The notes below the pieces were generated by a model. That model had not been told where the DNA came from. It made no database searches and was given only the letters and a program-made list of their open reading frames with translations. The translations under genes and the position numbers were made by a program. A stretch of 64,000 bases of DNA from Pontederia crassipes (taxonomy: Eukaryota; Streptophyta; Magnoliopsida; Commelinales; Pontederiaceae). Location: the NCBI GenBank assembly GCA_030549335.1, contig CM060195.1, positions 1,103,501 to 1,167,500 of the forward strand, written 5' to 3'. Position 1 is the stretch's first letter. Each line of letters opens with the position of its first letter. This document shows, piece by piece, positions 48,844-60,365 of this stretch.

Positions 48844-49526
48844 GTTCGGCGGGATCATGGCTGTGCGAGGTCGGCAGCGTGACGGGGTCGGCGGGGTGGG
48901 CGAAGTGGTGACGGTAGGACGGGTGAAGCAGCCTTGGAGCGAGCGAACTCGGCTACGATGGGTTGGGCGAAGCGGCGACGGCGGGGCGTGTGAAGTGGCC
49001 ATGGGGAGAGCGAACTCAGCGGCGGCGGTGCGGGCGAAGCGGCAACGGCGGGGCGGGTGAAGCAGCCGTGGGGTGAGCGAACTCGGCGACGGCGGGGCGG
49101 GCGAACTTGACGACAGAAAAGAAAGAGGGAGAAAAGGAGAAAAGGAAAGGAAAGAGGGAGAAACGGGAACCTTCTCGGGAACCATCATTGTGCTCGGCGA
49201 AGGGCGAGCTCGAGCATGGCGAGGTCGCCGGCGGGTCGCCGTTGCGCGCAGATCTGGCCGGGGGTCAGTGGGGGCCGTTGCCAGTGAGACTCCATGCAGA
49301 ATCGGTCGGTAGCGGCGGGGGTACTCGTGGTTCGGCGACGACGCCGTCGCGAGAAGGGAGAGAGTGAAGAGGCGGGCGAAAGAGGAGATTAGGGCGAACG
49401 AGGCGAGGAGAGAGGATATTAGGGCGAAAGAGGGGTTCGCTTCTTCGACAAGCCCTTTTGTACCCCACGCTGAACCGATCCTGCGCGAATCGGGATCGAG
49501 CCATTGCGAACGATCGATCGTGCAAA
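48844..49526 (-). repeat. Middle piece of the right arm of the inverted-repeat element
   Basis: Reverse complement aligns with 39490-40240: CAATGGCTCGATCCCG, then TTCAGCGTGGGG, then TCTCGCGACGGC. Its interior (48860-49110) is a GC-rich minisatellite built on GGCGACGGCGGGGCGGGCGA, which differs from the left arm's repeat. So the arms have evolved separately. Interrupted at 49522-49526 by the gypsy insertion. Confidence 0.65.
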
Positions 49527-51445
49527 TGTAACGCCCCCAAATCGACCCCCGCCACGAGGCGAAGACCAATATGGAGACGCTACGGCATGCTATAACTTGA
49601 CCATAATATTGACCATATCTCAGTCAAAACTGAGACACGTCAGCGGAAAGAAAATAAAATAAAAGAAGATAACATAATTATACGGAAGTCTAAAAGTGGC
49701 TATATCATTGCTAAGAAAATAAAATAGGTTCTACATCATGAATCTAAAATGCGGAAGGTAAATGAAAACTAAATAACACTCTAAAAGCCCTATGGTTCAT
49801 GTGTCGTTTTATCGCCAGAACTTCATCACCACACGCCTACTCCACCACGTCACTGACCTGGTCCTGTGGAAATCAGACACAGGGGAGGAGGTCCTCCCGT
49901 AAGCTTTATAGCCTAGTGGGGAACCACATGATATACAGTGCATGACATGAATATAGTAATCAGCGATAAATAATCATGCTTAACTTGAACGTGAAAGATA
50001 ACATATCAATATCATGGATCATAATGAGAATAAGATCAATAGATATCATGAATCATGAGGATCAATAATATATATTAAACTTGGAATCATGACATACTTG
50101 ACTTGACTTGAACTTGCTTCTTGATCTTGGTTATTAATTAGCAATCATGGTGACTTTAGGTGCCTTTAATTCTTGGGGTATGCCCAGCAAACGATACGAC
50201 CTTATGCGAGTCAATGGGTGATCAAACCATGACCAAGGGAGCGACCCTTATCTTGATGCACTTGGCTTGGACTGACAACCCATCATTAATCTTTCATCTG
50301 AATTTATTAATCGCTTTAATAACTTGTAGCTCTTTGTTCTTGATTCAATCGATACGATAGGATCAACGTGAAATAAATCAATAACAGAGTAAATCATGTA
50401 AATCAGTGAGGGATCTCTGTGGGGTCAGAAAATATGATCAATCATATATATATAATATCTGGATAAAAGGAAAATAATTAATAAATATAATAAAAGATTT
50501 TCTGGGGAATCGGTCGACCGGTTCAGGGGAACGGTCGACCGACTGTCTGCGGGTTGGTTGATCCGTTCAGTTGAACGGTCGACCTGATGGGGAAGGATCG
50601 GTCGACCGGTGACAGGAATCGGTCGACATGTGCAGAAAGCGGCTGCATGCAAGTTATCGGTCGATCGGTTGCCGCGATGCATACGGACCGGTCGACCAGT
50701 AGACATCCAGAAAACTTGCAGAACCCTCGAATTTTGTGAATTCTTCGGTGCAATCTCAATCTAACCTAATTCCTATCTCCTAGCAAATCAATCACATAAT
50801 AATAGATCAACAAACAGTGAATTATGCATACAAATAATCAATCAATCAATCAATTCAAGAAAATCAAGCAAGGCAAAATAAGGAACTTGAACCATATTTT
50901 CCTCTTCTTCTTTACTTGTACGATTAGGGCATGATTTAACATTATTCAGGGGTCATGCAAGGTGATTTCGATTCACCCACCTGGTCACGATGGATCCTAC
51001 CCTTGATCCGTTAAAAATTCGTTTGAATTCCGCCCCTGTTTCCTCCCTGTTCTTCCTCTCGGTCACCCTCTGCAGAAATTTCAGCAAGGGCGTAAAAAGG
51101 ACAGCACTCGAAAGACGATGAAAGGAGAACAAGTAGATTTCCGCACGCCTTGAAATTGAGATGAAGGAGAGGAGGGATTTGTCGCTGGATTTCCTGCAGC
51201 CTGGCGGCGCTCCAGAAGTCCAGCAGGGTCTCATGAGTTTTGCTAAGGGAGAAAGAATTTTAACAAATTTGGTCTCATCTTATATAGACCCCTCTCTCCT
51301 AAACAAATATGATTAGATCAGATTTAAATCTTCTTCCTTTACCAACTTTGAGTGGCATTGGGTCTTTTTATTTCTTTCTCTCAACCGTGCGTTTAAATTC
51401 TGGTTTATTTTCCTCTTTTTTTTTATATTTTTGTTGGTTGTTACA
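49527..51445 (-). repeat. 3' LTR of the gypsy-type element
   Basis: Near-identical to 55365-57286; by eye only a few dozen differences over 1.9 kb. It contains a 190-bp cluster of palindromic GGTCGACC motifs at about 50511-50700 and a C/T-rich end. Confidence 0.93.
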
Positions 51446-51475
51446 TTCTTACCCCCTTAAAAAAAATTCGTCCTC
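51446..51475 (-). promoter_or_regulatory. Polypurine tract of the gypsy-type element
   Basis: Minus strand reads AAGGGGGTAAGAATGT with a poly-T run before it. It directly abuts the TGTAAC LTR start, the expected plus-strand priming site. Confidence 0.7.
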
Positions 51476-51715
51476 GAATTTTGCACTAGGTAGGGAGCTT
51501 ACCGAACAGATGTGGAAATTCTTGGCGCATTTCCGATTCAAGTTCCCATGTCGCATCATCGCCTTTATGGAAATGCCAAGCTACTCTGACCATGGTTACG
51601 TCATTGTTCTTCTGACGTTGCACCTTGCGCTCCACTATGTGCGTTGGATACTCAGCGAAGGTCAAGTCTATGAATTCTTAACGTCAAGCATCATCATCTA
51701 ATAGGATTTCTGATG
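51465..51715 (-). pseudogene. Integrase C-terminal/chromodomain remnant
   Basis: On the minus strand it reads TFAEYPTHIVERKVQ, then NNDVTMVRVAWHFHKGDDAT, then WELESEMRQEF, the same kind of tail as in the permuted gypsy element (VPMVKVAWSYHQEDEATWK). Upstream of it the coding sequence is lost within about 100 bp. Confidence 0.75.
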
Positions 51716-54700
51716 CTCTACTTTTTTTTCCCACATTAACATGCTGAGTACTTGGGACTTATTTTCGTATCTCCATGCTTCATGTCATTACTATTTGTTC
51801 ATCCTTATACATCCGTGTCCTTCTCGAATGGATCGCAACCCAGGCTTATGGTTACATCCTTATACTTCTTTGTACTTTTCAAATGGATCGTAACCCAGGC
51901 TTATAATATTCATCTCATACTTCCTATAAGACTTATTCCTAAATGGATTGCAACCTAGGCTTATGTTATTTATCTAGTACTTCTCTCTTTAGGACTTCAT
52001 CATTTGGGTTTCACATGCTTGGTTCCTTCATCATTACATACGCAGCCTCATGAAGCCTAGCGAGCATCACTTGTGTCCGAGTGTATGTGTAACTGAGTTC
52101 ATTTTTTTATCAAAATGGTACTTCATGGAGAACTCATAATCTTTCAAACTTCATGTCATCTTCATTGTCACATATTAGAATACTACTAAAAGAAAACATA
52201 CCTAGGACTTTTTTTTAATCGATGAACACTTCAATTTTTTCTACATAAATATGGGCATAGTTTGAACACAATGTTCGTGAGGACCTAAAAGTTTGAGGGG
52301 TATTCTTAGTCCAATGGCATCGCTCAATTTATAGTGATCATTCATTTCCAGGAAAAATTATCTTCATTACTTCCTCTTCAGCAACTCGAACTACTGGTAC
52401 TCACTCCCTAAATCGATCTTAAGAGCGCTTAGCCTTAAATAGGTCATCTTTGCATGGTAACAAACACTTATATCTTGATGATTATTTTATTTAACAACTT
52501 GTTAATAAAACTCTAGATTCATAGAGTCATTATTCTTCTTTACCAAAAGAAGTGGAACATTTAAAAATGAGACCCTCCGTCTCCTAAACCCCTCATCTTG
52601 CGTTTATTAGATTTGTCTTTTTAGTTCATGTGTCATGGGGCATTGGAAATCAAGGTCATTCTTGAAAGGAGGTCGATATGACACTCAATTTCTAACTATA
52701 ACTTTTAGATCTTTAAATACCGACAACTATCTTCTTCTTTTTTATAATGCTTATACATCTTAGAAGGAAGAATAAAATAGGAATCTCATCGTAATCCTCC
52801 TAAGAAGTTTTTAGCCGATGTGAAAAATGGATCTTATCTTCAATCGTCATTAGTGTCACTAGCATTGACTTTATGGTCACTCGATCTTCATCTTAAATTA
52901 GATATCTTAAGGGATTAAACAAAGTATAAAAATGAATAATTGTCAAATAAGACAATTATGTTTGGTATCAATCAAGAGTCCTTTAAATCAACTAAGGACG
53001 GATCATTCTTGGCATTCTATGTCATTGGAATAGGGTTGTTTCTTAATCAATGTCATTTGTTATCCTTTTTTTTTATCTCGACCTATTGTGCCAATGCTTT
53101 ATTTGATATGGTTGTGATGAGAGTTGCCCTCAATCTTAACTTCTTGGCTTACATTGATTTGTTTATTGCAATGTCAGGTCATATAATTTCATGGGAGGCC
53201 AGTGATTATATATGACCACAATAAATCCTTTTCTTGAGTATCTTGAAGCACTCTGAATCAATGTTAAGGTCGAACGATATCTACGCTGAGAGGTCGCTAC
53301 ATAGTATGTTCTAATTCAGAATTAACAAAATAATTTATGTGCACTACATAACATAAGTCCTTAGTCAAACATCATGAATGCAAGTTGACACATGGAATGA
53401 ATTCAAACAATAAGACAGATACAAAACAATCAACAAAATAGAAGACAAGCAATCATTCTTCTTCTTCGTGCATCATTTCATGATCCTTTGCATTAACGAT
53501 ATCTTATAGTACATGGGAGAGGGTCGGGATAACTTTAAAGTTGGAAAAGAGAACTAATCCATTTATAAGACTTATGATCAAATCATAAGTGGTCCACTTG
53601 ATCAAGACAAAATCTTGAACATTTTTCATCATACTGACGTAGAGGCATCTTAGAGAACATTCTATATATCATCTTATATCTTGCATCTTAGAGGACATTC
53701 TATGTATCACCCGATGACTTGCTTAACCCATTATCTAAACATATATATGATTTATTTTCCCTCTTGAACCATCAACCATGATTATATGATTGAATACCCT
53801 ATACGTTTTGACATTATTATGAAAACTATAATTATATTAAAACTTGCATAATCATCCCTCTCGGGTGCATAACTTGCTTTTCCAAAAATTTTGTAGGGGA
53901 CATAAAATTCCTCATACTTTACCTTAACCCCCCCCCCCCCCCCATACTTTCTAAAGATTTCTTCACTTGGTATTTTGATCTTTTAATACTTAATGGTTGG
54001 AGGCTCATATCCTCCTCAAGCTTATCTCAGTTAAGAGACATTAAATCTTTTCAAAATTTCTCACATTCATTTTAATCCTTTCATGCCTTGCTTGTTCTTA
54101 TATAATTCTGGTATTAACCATATTAGTCTATTTTGAATATATATATATATATATATTGTGATGATAGAGAATTCATTCTTTAATAATGGCTATATAAAAA
54201 TATACTTCATGTTAATAAAATTTTAAGTCTACTATACACTAAACTAAGTTGATTAAATCTATTTATTTATTTATTTATCCTTATATATTTATAAGTATAT
54301 TATGTTATATGTACATATGTGTGTGAGTATGCTAGGTCTAAATGTTCGGTTAACTTAAATAATCACTTATTGAAAATTTCTCCTAATATTTATTCAAGCT
54401 AATGTGACTTCTAAACCCTTTAAGCTTCTATATTTGTCCATCCATACCTTATACATGATTCTTGGACAGCTTACTAATTCTTTAAACTCTTGTGTACGGA
54501 TATTACATAACTTGAACATAATTAATAATTTTATTCTTATTTTTTCACATAAGGTAGTCCAACTAAGAATTTTGTATAACTAGTTTAGATTTGCTTAGGG
54601 CAATTATCAACATAATATAAGGGGGCCATATGAAGTCTAAAGCACGACGAGCATTATGGGTCCATATTATCAATATATATAAATATAAATCAGATAATTT

Positions 54701-55348
54701 ATTAAACCCCTATGTTGGTAGACTCATGGAACCACATAAGTCATAATGATAAAGCATAACATAGACATGCTTAATTTCACTTCTACTATTTGAAATCATC
54801 TCACACCTACGTGTTGTGTGAGTCGAATTCTTTAATTACCCTTATAATTCCCTCATTTATTTTTTTTTAAATCTACATCTCTTTGCAACTGATATGCCTA
54901 TTCATTTCCCTCTTCATACTGCTGCAGTCAGCAGAAGAAGTCTGTGAATAAAGCAATCATGAAAGAGAAGGAAAACATGAATTATAAGAAACGTAATCGT
55001 TTCTTATATTTTATTCTTTAACTATCTATAAGACTCATTTCTTTCACGTAGGTATATTTATTCACATGCTTGTTACTTATTATATTCCAATTTGTTTGTA
55101 ACATTTATGACCCTTTTTGTCAAGTCACTAATAACATTTAAGTTGATTCCTACCATACAGAAATAATCTCCTTAGGAATCAACCACTCATGTGAAATACA
55201 TATCAATACATCAATAAAGAATAACACAAAGCAAGAAATATCTTACTTGTACTTTACGGTGGAGGGTGTGGCGACTGCTCGGCGATAGCACATGAACCAA
55301 TACCATACTATTCTATACACTAGGACGTCAAGAGAGTCCTGACTTTAG
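51716..55348 (-). other. Decayed interior of the gypsy-type element
   Basis: No gag zinc knuckle, protease or RT motif is readable. A stretch near 52530-52660 faintly resembles the minus-strand RT entry region of the permuted element, so some of this is very old pol. It includes three 58-bp repeats with AATGGATCGCAACCCAGGCT (51823-51965), a C16 tract (53928-53943) and an AT microsatellite (54138-54157). Confidence 0.55.
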
Positions 55349-55360
55349 GCTCTGATACCA
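55349..55360 (-). promoter_or_regulatory. Primer binding site of the gypsy-type element
   Basis: Minus strand TGGTATCAGAGC is a 12-of-12 match to the plant initiator-Met tRNA 3' end. It lies four bases inside the 5' LTR boundary. Confidence 0.9.
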
Positions 55361-55364
55361 TAAA

Positions 55365-57286
55365 TGTAACACCCCCAAATCGACCCCCGCCACGTGGCGA
55401 AGACCAATATGGAGACGCTACGGCATGCTATAACTTGACCATAATATTGATCATATCTCAGTCAAAATTGAGACACGTCAGCGGAAAGAAAATAAAATAA
55501 AAGAAGATAACATAATTATACGGAAGTCTAAAAGTGGCTATATCATTGCTAAGAAAATAAAATAGGTTCTACATCATGAATCTAAAATGCGAAAGGTAAA
55601 TGAAAACTAAATAACACTCTAAAAGCCCTATGGTTCATGTGTCGTCTTATCGCCAGAACTTCATCACCACACGCCTACTCCACCACGTCACTGACCTGGT
55701 CCTGTGGAAATCAGACACAAGGGAGGAGGTCCTCCCGTAAGCTTTATAGCCTAGTGAGAAACCACATGATATACAGTGCATGACATGGATATAGTAATCA
55801 GCGATAAATAATCATGCTTAACTTGAACGTGAAAGATAACATATCAATATCATGGATCATAATGAGAATAAGATCAATAGATATCATGAATCATGAGGAT
55901 CAATAATATATATTAAACTTGGAATCATGGCATACTTGACTTGACTTGAACTTGCTTCTTGATCTTGGTTATTAATTAGCAATCATGGTGACTTTAGGTG
56001 CCTTTAATTCTTGGGGTATGCCCAGCAAACGATACGGCCTTGTGCGAGTCAATGGGTGATCAAACAATGACCAAGGGAGCGACCCTTATCTTGATGCACT
56101 TGGCTTGGACTGACAACCCATCATTAATCTTTCACCTGAACTTATTAATCGCTTTAATCACTTGTAGCTCTTTGTTCTTGATTCAATCGATACGATAGGA
56201 TCAACGTGAAATAAATTAATAACAGAGTAAATCATGTAAATCAGTGAGGGATCTCTGTGGGGTCAGAAAATATGATCAATCATATATATATAATATCTGG
56301 ATAAAAGGAAAATAATTAATAAATATAATAAAAGATTTTCTGGGGAATCGGTCGACCGGTTCAGGGGAACGATCGACCGATTGTCTGCGGGTCGGTTGAT
56401 CCGTTCAGTTGAACGGTCGACCTGATGGGAAAGGATCGGTCGACCGGTGACAGGAATCGGTCGACATGTGCAGAAAGCGGCTGCTGCATGCAAGTTATCG
56501 GTCGATCGGTTGCCGCAATGCATACGGACCGGTCGACCGGTAGACATCCAGAAAACTTGCAGAACCCTCGAATTTCGTGAATTCTTTGGTGCAATCTCAA
56601 TCTAACCTAATTCCTATCTCCTAGCAAATCAATCACATAATAATAGATCAACAAACAGTGAATTATGCATGCAAATAATCAATCAATCAATCAATTCAAG
56701 AAAATCAAGCAAGGCAAAACAAGGAACTTGAACCATCTTTTCCTCTTCTTCTTTACTTGTACGATTAGGGCATGATTTAACATTATTCAGGGGTCATGCA
56801 AGGTGATTTCGATTCACCCACCTGGTCATGATGGATCCTACCCTTGATCCGTTAAAAATTCGTTTGAATTCTGCCCTTGTTTCCTCCCTGTTCTTCCTCT
56901 CGGTCACCCTCTGCAGAAATTTTAGCAAGGGCATAAAAAGGACAACACTCGAAAGACGATGAGAGGAGAACAAGTAGATTTCCGCACGCCTTGAAATTGA
57001 GATGAAGGAGAGGAGGGATTTGTCGCTGGATTTCGTGCAGCCTGGCGGCGCTCCAGAAGTCCGACAGGGTCTCGTGAGTTTTGCTAAGGGAGAAAGAATT
57101 TTAACAAATTTGGTCTCATCTTATATAGACCCCTCTCTCCTAAACAAATCTGATTAGATCAGATTTAAATCTTCTTCCTTTACCAACTTTGAGTGGCATT
57201 GGGTCTTTTTATTTCTTTCTCTCAACCGTGCGTTTAAATTCTGGTTTATTTTCCTCTTTTTTTTTATCTTTTTGTTGGTTGTTACA
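55365..57286 (-). repeat. 5' LTR of the gypsy-type element
   Basis: Starts (plus strand) TGTAACACCCCC and ends GTTGGTTGTTACA. The GGTCGACC cluster is at about 56349-56545. TATATAGACC at about 57121 may mark the promoter core on the minus strand. Confidence 0.93.
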
Positions 57287-57291
57287 GCAAA

Positions 57292-57386
57292 TCTCTCTAC
57301 TTTCTCATCGTGAACCGGTTGATAATGTGCATCCGTCCGATGCGCATCGAGCGGATGCGCACGTAGGGGGGACACCCGTTTTTCCC
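57292..57386 (-). repeat. Outer end of the right arm of the inverted-repeat element
   Basis: Reverse complement begins GGGAAAAACGGGTGTCCCCC and continues CTACGTGCGCATCCG, matching the left end at 39412 with scattered differences. This defines the outer right boundary of the 2.4-kb host element. Confidence 0.7.
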
Positions 57387-58080
57387 TTAAAATTAATGAT
57401 TTGACATAATCTCAACAGGTATAGGAATTCATGAACAAATACCAAATATCAAGAATATAACATGAATAATTTCATGAATAATTGTATTATGCAATGAAAG
57501 TAACACTAAATACTGGATATATCTATCTATATATAAAAGCAGAGATCGAAAGTGCCACGTGTCAAGCTCTCATAAATTGAATATGTAAAATGATAATATT
57601 TCAATTATATAAACATGGATACTTAAAAGTTAGTTATTAAAGATATACAATGTTATTACTTATAATTTAAATTTCTATATTTGTAACTATAAATAGAGGG
57701 ATTTTCAATGTTCATTTGCATACTCAACGCCTTCTTTAAAGGCAAAGAATACGTGCGGACCTACAAATATAGGTCTGTGCATGATAAAAAAAAACTTATA
57801 TATAATTTCTTTTCGTCCAAAAAATGTTATAGAAAAAATTATTTATATGTAATTTATTTCTGTCTAAGAAAAAATGTTAAATGGCATGATGAACTTTCAT
57901 TTGCATACTCGAAAAAGTATGTAGGAACCAAAATATTATGTCATGATATGAAGTTGGAGTTAACAACATGCATTTCATACTCTAATAGATATAAACACAA
58001 GTTAAATGTATTATTCAATTATTATAAATTAAGCAATTTTTCTATAACAAATAATATATGAAATAAATTATATACTTTTT

Positions 58081-59140
58081 GTGTTATTTATAATCATATA
58101 TTATTTTCACTAATAATTTTATAGTTGTATATAGTTATTTTTGTTGTAATCATGTTATTATTGTGTCAAAGGAATAAAATGTTTGCATATATCAAATATT
58201 TTATATTGGATAGTTTGTTATGAACCGATATAAGATATGTAATCAACTAATAATAAAATAATTAATCAAGCTTAATCATTATGTTATTATTATTAATATT
58301 TTGTTAATTTATTATTATATGAATATCTATATGTCATAGTTCCTTATAAATACATAATCTAATAAAATAGTCAACAAAACTTAATAATTTTGTTATTACT
58401 ATTAATAGTTAATTTATTATTATATGTATATAAAAAATATTGTGTTAATAATATTCATAAACATATATTATTTCTACTAATAATTTTTAGTTGTATATAG
58501 TTATTTTTTATTGTTATAATATTGTTATTCTATGAAGGAGATACTTATTCATATCAATCATTTAACAACTATGATTCTTAAGCATTTTAGTATTATTGAA
58601 TAGTTTGTTATAGACTCATATAAGATATGTAATCAACTAATAATAAAATAATAAATCAAACTTAATCAATATATTATTATTAACAGTTTGTTAATTTATT
58701 ATATGTATATTTATATGTCATAGTTCACTATAAAATTGATATCGAATACGTAATCACCTAATAACAAAATATTCAATCAAACTTAATAATTTTGTTATTA
58801 TTATTAAAAATTTGTTAAGATAAGTATATCTATACGTTTGTTTACATATATATTTTTTGTGTTAATAATATTTATAATAATATATTAGTTATATTAATAA
58901 ATTTTAGTTATATATAGTTTCTTTTTGTTATCAAGTTGTTATTTTGTCAATAAAATAGAAGATTTACATATATTAATCATTTAATAATTATGTTTTGTAT
59001 TCATTTAATTTTTATTGAATAGTTCGTTACAAATTGATATAAGATACATAATCAGTTAAAAACGTAATATTAAATCAAACTTGATCATTTTGTTATTATT
59101 ATTAATAGTTTATTAATTGATTGAGATATTCTAATAAACT
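58081..59140 (+). repeat. Tandem repeat inside the Helitron, three units of about 360-415 bp
   Basis: Units begin near 58081, 58442 and 58858 with GTGTTA...ATATATTA. Each then carries TAGTTATATATAGTT-like, GAATAGTTTGTTA and ATAAGATATGTAATCAACTA motifs in the same order. Non-coding. Confidence 0.7.
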
Positions 59141-59195
59141 AATAACAAATTATTCAAAAGCTATCATATATAAAGATGCTTGAGTCAAAAGCTTG

Positions 59196-59199
59196 CATT

Positions 59200-59252
<53 letters not shown>

Positions 59253-59264
59253 AAGAGAGAGAGA
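59196..59264. repeat. (TA)n and (GA)n microsatellite
   Basis: A long TATATA run broken by single C bases, then AGAGAGAGATAGAGA. A second (AT)n run of about 28 bases lies at 60334-60361. Confidence 0.85.
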
Positions 59265-60325
59265 TAGAGAATTAATAAATAATCATCAACATTTTAATTA
59301 TAATATTATGATAACAATTATAATGAACTAACATTCATTAAAATAATAGTTTAATAAATTTAATAAGTATAATATCATTTAATGCTAACAATTTTTTTTG
59401 TTAAAGTTAACATATATATCATTCATTTATATCCATATTTATATATCTACATAAAAGAAAACGTAGAATATGCGAGTATCACTCTCTCATTAAGTTACGT
59501 GTCACTAAAGTTAGTTTTTAAAAGAAAAAAATGGTAAAGTATGTTAGCTATGATAGATAATAATAAATAAACTAATTTATAATAATGATTAATATATATC
59601 ATAATAATAACTTAAGTGTAATTAACAAGATTATATATATTTATAAAAGCAAAGTTAATATTTGTCAAATGACAACTCTCACAAATTCACATATTATTAT
59701 ATTTTAATATGATAAAAGGTTAAATTATATTTGTTATAATGAGTAACAATAATGTATATAAGCATAAGTAGAAAGTGTCACATGTAGAGCTCTCATGAAT
59801 TCAAATATAAAATGATAATATTTTAAATATATTAATACTCTAAAGTTAGTTATTAAAAACACATATTTTTATTTATCTAATTTTTCAAAATAATATATTT
59901 ATAGTTATAAATAGAGGGGCTTTCAGTTATCATTAATATACTCGACACTTTCTTTGAGGAGAAAGAGTATATGCAAACTTACAAATATAAGTTTGTACAT
60001 GATAAAATAACATACACATATATACATATATATAATTTCTCTCTATCTAATAAAAATATTAAATGTTATATATATAATTTTTAAGAATGAAAAAATATAA
60101 TTTTTTATATAGATTACTGGAAGAAAGTTATAACTATTAAGTATATATTTCAAAATAAATCATTATAAAATATACTTAAGTAAGAAGTGAATGCATTGTG
60201 GTTGACATTTTCTAAAAAACTAATCAACAAAATATAATTAACTACAAATTATAAAAAATATAAGTAATAAAAGAATTTACATATCATTATCATATTTGTC
60301 ATTTCATCATCAATCTCTCTCTTTT

Positions 60326-60365
<40 letters not shown>

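Larger units (their letters stand above)
49527..57286 (-). mobile_element. Gypsy-type LTR element with decayed interior and target duplication
   Basis: Two LTRs of 1919 and 1922 bp, starting TGTAAC and ending GTTACA, flank a 3.9-kb interior. A perfect duplication GCAAA sits at 49522-49526 and 57287-57291. The initiator-Met primer site at 55349-55360 and the polypurine tract at 51446-51470 show minus orientation. Only the integrase tail is recognisable, so it is a non-autonomous derivative. Confidence 0.93.
39412..57386. mobile_element. Long-terminal-inverted-repeat DNA element carrying a host gene fragment
   Basis: The left end GGGAAAAATGGACCGTCTCC and the reverse-complemented right end GGGAAAAACGGGTGTCCCCC open inverted arms. 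These stay alignable for roughly 850 bp, including CCCTACGTGC, CAATGGCTCGATCCCG and TTCAGCGTGGGG. Removing the two nested LTR elements leaves about 2.4 kb: left arm, a spacer of about 640 bp with an amino acid permease fragment, and right arm. Long arms plus a captured exon suggest a Pack-MULE-like or foldback element, but no matching 9-bp target duplication was found and no transposase is present. Confidence 0.6.
57533..60010 (+). repeat. Duplicated Helitron 5' block
   Basis: 57533-57800 and 59757-60010 are related in direct orientation. Both contain AGAAAGTG or CGAAAGTG followed by GAGCTCTCAT/CAAGCTCTCAT, then AAAGTTAGTTATTAAA, CTATAAATAGAGG/TTATAAATAGAGG and GTGCATGATAAAA/GTACATGATAAAA. 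A shorter, more decayed related block lies at 59445-59515. Confidence 0.7.

Noticed and set aside
48751-49569. Minus-strand open frame of 272 codons
   Set aside because: It spans the copia LTR, the target duplication and the inverted arm, so it is chimeric by insertion and not a gene.
52940-53215. 91-codon open frame with hydrophobic segments
   Set aside because: Lies in decayed retroelement interior on the opposite strand, with AT-rich composition and no recognised motif.
49527-57286. Segmental duplication of a 1.9-kb gene region
   Set aside because: TGTAAC...GTTACA ends, a primer site, a polypurine tract and 5-bp target duplications show LTRs.
57708-58061. 117-codon open frame in the Helitron
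   Set aside because: Lys/Tyr-rich translation typical of AT-rich DNA, and the duplicated copy at 59.9 kb does not keep the frame.
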